The translations under genes were made by a program, and so were the position numbers. Below are positions 55,929 through 64,000 of a stretch of DNA of 64,000 nt, in pieces (positions within the stretch are counted from its first letter, which is position 1; the number at the start of each line of letters is the position of its first letter). The DNA is taken from NCBI GenBank assembly GCA_964017235.1, contig OZ024929.1, positions 22,007,464-22,071,463 of the forward strand, read 5' to 3'. The notes under the pieces were generated by a model that was not told where the DNA came from, made no database searches, and saw only the letters and a program-made list of their open reading frames with translations. This stretch comes from Sabellastarte sp. h YS-2021 (Eukaryota > Annelida > Polychaeta > Sabellida > Sabellidae).

Positions 55929-57173
55929 CTAAAACACATAGAAGAGAGTAAAGTAATGAAAAGTGAGGTTATGTTTGTGGCTTGATCAGGAAAAGGTGAC
56001 TTTGGGGTAATACTCTATTTCCCCATAAATCCAAAAGTCCTAATTGCAACAAATAGAAGCTCCCAAAATTCAATAGTAAAGGCAATATTTGATAGTTTAT
56101 GGATCTGAGTTACCTCTTCAGAATATACAACCAAAATTTCTACTGTAAAACTAGGTATAAGCTCATTGCTGGAAATTCGCTGAAATACATGAAAAGGATA
56201 AACATTAGCAGCAGCATTGATAAGGAAAGTATCAGGAGTACCTTTACGAATGTACTAGGCTCTTAAAGAAGTCATGAATATGGCAGTCTGAAATGCTCCA
56301 TGTTGAAATTCTATCTGCATTGATCCACCAAAATGGCAGATACTCTTCCATTCTTGAAAACTCTTTAGATATATGAGATGATGTGACATAAGCTTTAGCA
56401 GCAAATATCAAAGTGAAACATACCATACCAACATGCCACCTAGATTGCCAGGGGGTGGCTGAATAAGTTAATACATTCTTGGAAACTCAAATATCATAGA
56501 CCAGGTAAAGCTATGGCGTCTAATTTATCTACAAGAACATCATCTTTCTTATCAACTAATAAAGGGGAAATCAGTTTATCTTATTTTATAATTATTTTCA
56601 AAAGAGATGCCCTTAGGTGAAACTTTGTTGAACATTATGTTATTGATTATATACTCTGTCACAAATGTGCATCTTCGTAAATCTAAATTGCATCATCTAA
56701 AATTTGAAGCAAAATTAATTTCTGTTTTTCATGCTGTTTACAGTTTGTGACAAATACTGCAATATCAACATACTTTTCTTTCATTATCTTTTCTTTTTAC
56801 AGAGTTTATGTAATATATGATTATATTCAGTAAATATGTATCTATTTATTAACAACTAAAATTCTACCTTCACCACCAATATGAAATATTAGGCAAAAGC
56901 CACAAATTAAATCATTGAATCATTCATAACTAAATCTGATTGATTGATCACTTGAATTAACACAAAGAGAGAGATCCTATCTAATAATCTAATAATGAAT
57001 TTTATAGCAATTTCAACTCAATGTTTTACTGAATTTAATGTATTCAATTTGGAGAGGGTATGTACTTCTAAATACTTCTCTTTAGAGACTTTTGGTAGAT
57101 GGTTTATGTTATGATTTTAAGTTTGTATTTGAGCAAGAACTACATAGTTTCTAAAATTATTTGTACCGAGTAC
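55929..57173. other. MIEAP-like intron, no feature
   Basis: AT-rich. A 60-codon minus-strand frame at 56244-56426 lacks family similarity and its flanking bases do not give phase-compatible splice sites. Confidence 0.4.
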
Positions 57174-57278
57174 CTATGTGTGACTTCATTCAGTTGTTTT
57201 CTCAGTGTTCTGTGGTCTCCACGTATTTGTTCCAGCTCTATCTGAAGCTGGCGGATGTTGTCATCTTTCTCTTTTAAT
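57174..57278 (-). CDS. MIEAP-like gene, coiled-coil exon 4 of those found
   Basis: 105 bp between GTGAATAG|A and CATAG|GTACTC, same phase in and out. It encodes LKEKDDNIRQLQIELEQI and RGDHRTLRKQLNEVTHR, with leucine/isoleucine heptads typical of a coiled coil. The split AG|A codon rejoins exactly to the next exon as Arg-Leu. Confidence 0.8.
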
Positions 57279-59275
57279 CTATTCACAAGTACAAAACAAG
57301 GCTGTTTCATCTCACATATCCAAGAAACAGATTGATCTGCTTGTTTCCACCGAAACATCTCATAATTAGACCATTTTCAGGTGTTAATTTCACATTGTTA
57401 ATTGTTAATTCAAAAACAAAAATTGCTGTTTGTGAGCCTTCTGTGAAACAATGGCTCTGATACAATCAGTACTATTGGAATTTGAGGAAAAATCTACCTA
57501 CAGAGTACTGTTGCATGATATTTTAAGTCAGTGTATCTAATTTTCATCCACATTTTGAATTGTTAATTATTAATAAATTATTATGAACAGAAGTCACTAT
57601 GTGCTTCTGTTATAATAGCCCACTTAAAAAGTAAAGTTTGCTATTCAGAGGTAACTTTGCAGGAAGTTTATTCTGAATAATCAACTTCCTTGGGATGATT
57701 CAGTTGTCTTAGCCGCTATCAATGTGTATAATGTCATGGCATGTTTATTTGAATTGCTCATATTAGATCATTAGATTATTTCTACATTTTTTGGTCAACT
57801 GTGACAGCTCATTTATCTAGTATGTTATATATCATATTTATCACATTATCTTAAAAAAGTTTTGCAAAGATTTAGGCATACTACTTGAATGGTGGATTTT
57901 TCCATTTCTTCAAAACTACATGATGGATTTAACTTTTATTTGTTAGTGTACATGAGCCCTGGGGAGGTGTTCACCTTAAAGCTCTAAAGTTTACTTAACT
58001 ATTATGCTTTACACTATCATTCTAATAATGATGCTGTTCATGAATTGTATGCTCCTGAAAATCAATTTACCTTCACTCTTATTGGTTACCTGATACTTGA
58101 CACAGGTTTTACTTATTTTAATTATCAATAGTGTATTTTACATACATTAGCATTGCATTTGCCTCTTTTACACCAAACAAAGAGTTTTGTGTTACACCTT
58201 GCATCAATTTAGTCGTTGATTGCTTGAATCATGGTACAATTGCCAAGTCTTGTTGCCAAGCTTCAGTGGTACAGGATTTGTAATCATTTGCTATATTTTG
58301 CAAAATAGAGGGAAATAGAAACCTCTCAGTTATGTCTGATTTACACTTATCCATTCTGTTGTCTCTGATGTATTTCTGAGACGTTATGTTTAGGCAGGAT
58401 CTGATGGCTGCAAAACTGACAAAAAAGTGCAAATGGTCATGTACATGTTGTGGGGAAATGTGACATTCATGGAAGGATTGTGATATTCATATTCATGATT
58501 TGCACGATTGCCATTCTGTCTGTTAACGTTCTATCTGTTAATATTGACACAGTATGGATCATGACATCTATGAAGAGCAGAAGGCTCTCCTGTAACTCAG
58601 TAACAGTGTCTTAGATTTTTCATTACAAATAGTAAATGTTACTGCTTACACTGACAAAATAAGTCATGGCAATTTGATATAGATAGCTGCCATAAACAAT
58701 GAAATCTTTAAATCTTGTCACAGCAAGTTTTAAGCTTTTGGGTTCTATTTGTGTGTAATTAAAGTAGCACCTACAAGTACAAACCTAAATACACCCACTT
58801 AAATTGCATGTTTTATTTTAAGTAGATATAGTCTCTAGCTCAGGGTCATTAGGGCACTATAATTTTAAATGTAAAGTACAGCTTCTCACTAGATTTTAAT
58901 AGTGCTGGAGCTTCAATGAACATCATTGAGACCCTGATATCTGAGTAGCCTCCTGGGCTTCAATGACCCATGACACAACTTAGTCAATCTGTTTAAAGTG
59001 ATAAAATTAAAAGCCTACCCAACAGGATTAAATGAAAAATTTTAATTTGACAGATTTGTACCACTTATGACTGGTTGTAGTTTAAAAAGTGGAATTATAG
59101 AGAGATATACTGAAGCAGCTGACAAAGGGCACATTTAGATATTATAGCTTGATGATATATGGAATAGTTTACAACTCACAAATTGTTTTATGCACTTATA
59201 TTTTCAGAGAAAATAGCACTGTCATTATCTCAAGTAGCTACCAATTTAAACAGAAGTAGAAGGTTGAACCCATAC
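57279..59275. other. MIEAP-like intron, no feature
   Basis: 2.0 kb of AT-rich sequence with no repeat, exon or RNA gene that I can support. Confidence 0.45.
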
Positions 59276-59386
59276 TTGTCTTTCAATTGCTGTAATTCTC
59301 TCCTCTTTGTGCTACTCAGTGTTTCAGCTCGTTGTAGTTGTGTTTTCACATCATCTTCCTTTTGTAACTGAATCATCTCTATAATT
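59276..59386 (-). CDS. MIEAP-like gene, coiled-coil exon 3 of those found
   Basis: 111 bp between GGTTACAG|AATT and GACAA|GTATGG. It encodes IIEMIQLQKEDDVKTQLQ and RAETLSSTKRRELQQLKD, a charged coiled coil. The exit leaves AA, which becomes Lys with the A that opens exon 57174-57278; the phases agree. Confidence 0.78.
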
Positions 59387-59735
59387 CTGTAACCAGTAAA
59401 AGATATGAAACAAGAAAAATAAAATCATATTTTGACAATATGTTCCATACAAAATAGAACTGCTTAGGGTTTTCTATTTTGTTGCATATTTTCGTTTGAA
59501 ATTACTAACCATCAATCACTTTCTCTGGTTAGTTTTCGGCCAAGTTACCCTGTCAAAATTGCCCACAAGATTGCCACGAATTGCTGACGTGGTAAACAAC
59601 CTGACCAGCACTAGCATGTAGCAGGCTTTCACAGAATTCTGCTGTATTTGCCCTGACAGTGGTTTAGATTTAATTTTTTTTTTGCTATAAATATCTCATT
59701 ACAGTTTAATATTGCACAAAAACTTTCAGAAATAC

Positions 59736-59834
59736 CTTTTTTCAAGATCTTCTATTTCTGTTTCACGTGCTTTCACAACATTGTTTAGACGATCATTTTC
59801 CAGCTGAATGGATTCGATCTTCAAATCTGTTTCA
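59736..59834 (-). CDS. MIEAP-like gene, coiled-coil exon 2 of those found
   Basis: 99 bp between ATGTCTTCAG|T and AAAAAG|GTATTT. It encodes ETDLKIESIQLENDRLNN and VVKARETEIEDLEKR, a strongly predicted coiled coil by its heptads. Phases match both neighbours. Confidence 0.78.
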
Positions 59835-60134
59835 CTGAAGACATAAAAGTATTATAACTATAGTTCATACAAATTTATAAGTTAGTAGGTATAACTAATA
59901 GTCAACACTGATGATTAAAAATTAAGATGTGAGAATCAGATAAAAAATTCCCAGTTACGCGAAAATACTGATAAATTGTGGATGTAGCATTGAATATTCA
60001 CTTACTACTCATTTTATCCCTTCATTATGGCAGGTATGAATAAAACAAATTGAAAATAAGATCAAATGTATGTGACACTAAATGAACATATAATATTGGT
60101 TTGCTGGTTGATTGAAATCTCAAACCATAACTAC

Positions 60135-60218
60135 CTTTGGAATTCTTTGGCCTCATCTTGGCAAACTTTTAAATCTTTCTTCAGCTGGACATTTTCTTCT
60201 TTCATGGCAAAAGGGCTA
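60135..60218 (-). CDS. MIEAP-like gene, coiled-coil exon 1 of those found
   Basis: 84 bp between TTGTTGCAG|T and CCAAAG|GTAGTT. It encodes SPFAMKEENVQLKKDL and KVCQDEAKEFQ. It contains a Met, but its acceptor and conserved entry phase show that it is internal, so more 5' exons should exist at higher coordinates or beyond the window. Confidence 0.7.
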
Positions 60219-63180
60219 CTGCAACAAATTCAGTGAAGAACCAGTGAAGCGGCTGTAACATTTACCCACCGGATTAGGATGAATCGGCCCTTAAAGAAAT
60301 CATCCCCGGCAAAGTAGCCCCAAAATGATTCCAAGGACGTTTATGGACATCCAGAAAGCATTTGACTCTATAAGAATGAAAGTGCGGTTTATTTTAAGAA
60401 ATATATGGTACAAGAGGCATAAATAGCATTAGAAAAATAAATATCACGAAGTGGAGTAAAAAGCCGACATATTGTTTTTCTCGTAGAAGATGATTGATGA
60501 CGTCACAGGTTCATAACGAAGTTCTGTTTAGTTGGAGATATAATGTATATATTTACAAACTGAAGGAAGATAACATGTTTCTTTGCCAGAAAAAAGCCCA
60601 CTAGCCTTTATGTTTTCCAGATGCTGTTTTTTTTCTCAAGCTTTACATAATTTTTAACCACTAACAGTTCTAACAAACATAGATATACTCTATATAAGTA
60701 GGCCTGTCTTGGAATGCAGAAAGCATAAACATTTGTATGGGATATTGCCTCCTCCCATTTTTTTCAAGGTTTTTAAACTGTGATGGGAAAGTAGCCTTTC
60801 ACTAGTTAAATATTTACATAAAACTAAGGATCTGTTGATAAATTCAAAAGTTGTCATTAAAATGTACTGAATTTTTTTTTGCCTTTTATCACCAGTACTT
60901 AGATCTATCAAGATAAAGTATGATGTAAAGTGAAATCAAAATATACAATTTGATTCATTTGCATAAATCATTTATAAAAGCATGCTGTTGTAGTAAAATT
61001 TATTAAATTTATTCTGAAAGAATCCTTAAAGTTCTAACTTTTATATTATCAGTTCATGAAATAATTCAGTATATCATGGGTTTTCCTTAAGATATATAGT
61101 AGTTCAGTACTTCTTGACCTTATGTTTGGATAATTTTAAGTTTTGGAAATTAGTTAGTAACATTTTTTTCTCCATTTAAGCCTTTGTTGAGACCAAGAAA
61201 AAGGAATTGTGTTTGGGAGATCAACAGTATACATTTCAGATGGCTAGACAGCATTATGTATACTATGAAAATAACATTGTTTACAGTTTTGGTGGGAAAG
61301 TTCTGAACTAATTTGGGGAACATATATGATTATCCTTGCTTGAGGCCCAGTTCTAAAGACATTTATGTTGTATTTATTTCATCTCCTAGCAATAATTAGT
61401 TTTCAAAATTAAAAAATAACTATCAAAACTCATCTCAGAGTTGAACCTGGTTGACTGCATTGTTTTGTGATTTTTATCCAACTTGCTCAATACCTCTCTA
61501 AATATTTTTTTTTTATCTGAAACAAATATAAAAAATGTTCTCAAGGCTATTTCAGAAACTTACTGTGGCAGAATGATGTCTTGCTTTATAAACAAATAAA
61601 CTTCATAAAAACAGATACTGCAATCTTTTAAATATATATGTATGTATTAAAAGGCTTACAAAAACAATACTTTGTTTACATTGTCATGAACCTGTGACGT
61701 CAGGGCTAGTACTTTTTACGGGAGTTGTCGAGTGAAAAATAATGGCACAGTTGTGAAAATCTTGAAAAAATAGCCAGAAAGTGACTGAATATACCATGTA
61801 ACCTTGTCCAGACGCATCTTATTTTTACAGAAATTGAACTTTCACATGCATATGTAATTATTGATGAATGATCTGAAAAGGTTTCCTATGACCTTTAAAT
61901 AATTTCCTTTTCTCGTATAAATTTTTTATTTCAGCGTTATAAATTAAAGTTACTTGTCGGCATTTATGGCTGGAAAGTGTGTTCAGAAAGTTGAAAAATA
62001 GTTTTAAAAATAATGGGCCCTTTTATGCAGGAACTGCATCCCTTAATTATAATCTGATTCCTATTTATGTCAATTAAAATAGGGGAAGGGATAATTCTGT
62101 GTGATCATATTATGACAAGGGTGATAACTCCTTAACTGATATTTGGCTAAGTGTGACTGACACACATAAAAATGTTTAGATTCCGTAATAAGATCCTTTT
62201 CACTTATGTTAGACACTTGTTTATATAGAAATTATTTCAAGTGTAAATGTTATCTTTAGTATTGTTTAATACATTCACTTGCTTGGACATAAAAGAGAAC
62301 AATAAGCTTTAAATGTCTGTTACTGTTTGATTAAAATTTGAGCCTCAAAGTGGAAAATGGGCTTTTGTGCCCACTATTAAATTATATGATAAAAACATGA
62401 ATAAAGATTTCACATTATCAGAATTTTATATTTTCTTTTTTTATATTTTTGTTTAATTTAATCTTATTACCTAGGTTTCTAAGTCTATTTTGAAATTATT
62501 ATTTCATATTTTTTATTTCATTATTTATCCTATTAATTTTGTTTAATAAGCTTCTGATTTACTACATTTTGGTTCCCATGTGACCAGGGGGGCGATTTGA
62601 CTTTTTTCACAGGGGGCAAATTTGACTAGGTAATATTTTCTGGGGACCGATTTGACGCTGTCCGATTTGGAAAAGGGCCGATTTCTTTATAATTTTTACC
62701 CATTGCCATGTTCTTGTGTTGTCCCAGTTGTACAATAAGTGTATTTGTATTAATTAATTGGTTAATGTATCCCATATTTTATATTTTATTTTTTTTTCAA
62801 AATAGGATATGTTTTTGAAACTGATTTGATTGTTTTGAAATGAGTAAAACTATAATGATGCATGACCAAGCCATGTCATTTAAGACATCACTAGAGGGTA
62901 AAACAGTTAATTGTTCCAAACAGACCTCCCGCAGTAACAGCATACATATTCAGAAATACAATAAGGAAAACGTTAGTCAAACAGCTTGTGTCTGTAACCT
63001 TTCACAAGTTTCTGGTAAAATGGCATGGAATGTGTCTTTTCTAGTAATCCGTAAATGCTACTGTGCCCAAATTTCACTGATATTAATGAAGCTTTCAAAC
63101 ATGCTGGGATTATTGTATTTTCAAAATACCATGATACAACATTTTTATTGCATTAATACATCCTATCCAATGGAAAATTC
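60219..63180. other. Intron or upstream region of the MIEAP-like gene; no gene seen
   Basis: AT-rich sequence. It holds a perfect 17-bp inverted pair, TGACGTCACAGGTTCAT at 60498-60514 and its reverse complement at 61686-61702. A short GGGCGATTTGAC-type G-rich patch lies near 62590-62690. The 157-codon frame at 62840-63313 has no known motif and runs into the next element. Confidence 0.45.
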
Positions 63181-63456
63181 CTTTACTGGTCGGCGCGACC
63201 AGTCCCGCCAAACGTCAGAAAAAGACGTCCTGTATATACTACCGGCAGGACCGGTCACAGAGTGTGCATTCGCCAGGTGGCGCATCGTACTTCATTTCCT
63301 GTTTACCTATTGACGTCATAGCATCTTTTTTGTTTGGCGCGAAAGAGTGTGCAGAAGATTTTCTTCAGAGATACGTTTTTGAAGTTTTACAACGAACTCT
63401 TCCAAGTTTCTTGTTTTTTATTAGTACGGAGTAATTATACAACGTTACTGATCATT
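63181..63456 (+). mobile_element. Probable left end and leader of a second DIRS-type element
   Basis: GC content rises sharply at about 63185. The segment starts with a palindrome, CTGGTCG-gcg-CGACCAG (63186-63202), and contains ACCGG-cagg-ACCGGT. It leads directly into the Gag-like ORF at 63457. It is the likely left inverted repeat, but the right end lies outside the window. Confidence 0.45.
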
Positions 63457-64000
63457 ATGTCGTCTCCTGGACAGAAACGAGGTTCTTGCGGGCACGTTAT
63501 GGCCCTTTTTGACAACCACCAGAAATGCTCGCGTTGTCGTGACAAGGGGGTGGGAGACGACCCCTGTGTTAAAAAGCTGGATTGCCAGATCTGTAAGTCT
63601 TTTACGCCTGCGCAGATCCACCAGTTAGCAACTCCGACCTACAAGGAAAGGAAGGAACGTTCTGAGCAGAAGAGGGCTGAAGGTAATGCAAGCACGACCC
63701 CCACTCTAGTGGACCCTTCAGAAGTTACACTGTTGGGACGGGTTAGCTGTGACAAGTCCTCCCCTGTTGATTCTACTCCAAAGAAGAAGAAGCGTTCTGA
63801 TGGCTCTCCAAAGTCGAGTAAACGGAAGCATAGCAGCAAACCTACTTCAGACAACCTCAAGTCCCTTGATGACAAGTGGAGTGAGAGATTTTCACGTCTA
63901 GAAGCTATGCTGATTAACCAATCCTTTGCTGTTCCGGTGAGACCAGTGACCTCTGCCTCTGTGGTGCCTAGAGAACACCCTTTCTTTGATCCGGGTGCTT
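63457..64000 (+). CDS. Gag-like ORF1 of a DIRS-type retrotransposon (partial, open at window end)
   Basis: 181 residues from ATG at 63457 with no stop before the window edge. The N-terminus holds a Cys/His cluster (GSCGHVMALFDNHQKCSRCR, then DPCVKKLDCQICKSF). LATPTYKERKERSEQKR, a Ser/Lys-rich linker with KKKKR and KRKH basic runs, and a coiled-coil-like WSERFSRLEAMLINQ follow. This arrangement is characteristic of ORF1 of DIRS elements from marine invertebrates and fishes, as I recall the family. It differs from the Gag of the 49-kb element, so it is another lineage. It probably continues into RT and recombinase ORFs to the right. Confidence 0.78.
   Translation, partial: MSSPGQKRGSCGHVMALFDNHQKCSRCRDKGVGDDPCVKKLDCQICKSFTPAQIHQLATPTYKERKERSEQKRAEGNASTTPTLVDPSEVTLLGRVSCDKSSPVDSTPKKKKRSDGSPKSSKRKHSSKPTSDNLKSLDDKWSERFSRLEAMLINQSFAVPVRPVTSASVVPREHPFFDPGA

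Larger units (their letters stand above)
45318..60218 (-). other. MIEAP/SPATA18-like gene span (eight exons, 5' end not found)
   Basis: Eight minus-strand exons join with consistent splice phases into 403 residues and a TGA stop. The first four (60218 to 57174) encode heptad-rich coiled coil. The last four encode a C-terminal domain with NRPMKIAEEY, LTWKMAIQRPPMSF and VKFYVHPALNHGDTLMTKG. That order of features is characteristic of mitochondria-eating proteins, which in vertebrates are p53-induced mitochondrial quality-control factors and which are expanded in bivalves. The family call rests on remembered motifs, not on a search. The introns hold a DIRS-order retrotransposon, a mariner-type MITE, two SINEs and a poly-G run. 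The start codon and any N-terminal exons lie upstream, beyond 60218 on the plus coordinate. Confidence 0.7.

Noticed and set aside
56244-56426. Minus-strand 60-codon frame between MIEAP-like exons
   Set aside because: Exons 57174-57278 and 55730-55928 already join perfectly (split AG|A codon), leaving no room for it.
62840-63313. 157-codon plus frame
   Set aside because: No motif or signal of coding; its last third overlaps the left end of a DIRS-type element.

Overview
The window reads as nuclear DNA of an animal, most likely a bivalve mollusc. It is AT-rich, has spliced genes with long introns, and is packed with nested mobile elements, tRNA-derived SINEs, DIRS-type retrotransposons and minisatellite-bearing repeats like those known from clams, mussels and oysters. 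There is no prokaryotic gene organisation. Most short open frames here are artefacts of tandem repeats. Two host genes can be rebuilt from phase-compatible exons. The first, on the + strand, is the C-terminal half of a CZIB (C1orf123/UPF0587)-like gene, with exons at 14650-14759, 15853-15918 and 18261-18341. The second, on the - strand, is the 3' part of a mitochondria-eating-protein (MIEAP/SPATA18)-like gene: eight exons from 60218 down to 45318, with coiled-coil exons first and the conserved C-terminal domain last. Their 5' exons were not found.  Layout: 1-13.7 kb is a nest of minisatellite-carrying elements. Family A1 (481-5296) contains B1 and a SINE; family D1 (5298-13731) contains D2 and B2. 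13.7-18.4 kb is the CZIB gene, with a piggyBac-type MITE and a family C array in its last intron. 18.9-21.4 kb holds more arrays. From 21775 to 31122 a 9.35 kb segment with CAGGGTAGCCA terminal inverted repeats and a CCTTG target duplication splits a family C element. It carries a decayed DIRS1-type retrotransposon (22.4-26.1 kb), a family C copy and a family A copy. 31.1-44 kb holds further C and D copies, a LINE relic, RFX X-box palindromes in tandem, and two long-TIR elements. 45.3-60.2 kb is the MIEAP-like gene. Its largest intron holds a nearly intact DIRS-order retrotransposon (about 49.1-54.6 kb; Gag-like, RT/RNase H and tyrosine recombinase ORFs) in antisense orientation, plus a mariner-type MITE. 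At the right edge another DIRS element begins (Gag-like ORF from 63457, open at the window end).  The main discovery is a common architecture in the dispersed families A-D. Each has a 5' hairpin made of a short subterminal repeat, a CpG-rich leader, a central tandem array (units of about 146, 158, 169 or 350 bp), one inverted copy of the hairpin arm near the 3' end, and then a short stem-loop. A, B and D finish in CTAG followed by T. This is the layout of non-autonomous Helentrons (HINE/DINE-1-like) and recalls the bivalve 'pearl' elements. Families with different ends share the same 169-bp monomer, and the copies nest like parentheses, so their relative insertion order can be read.
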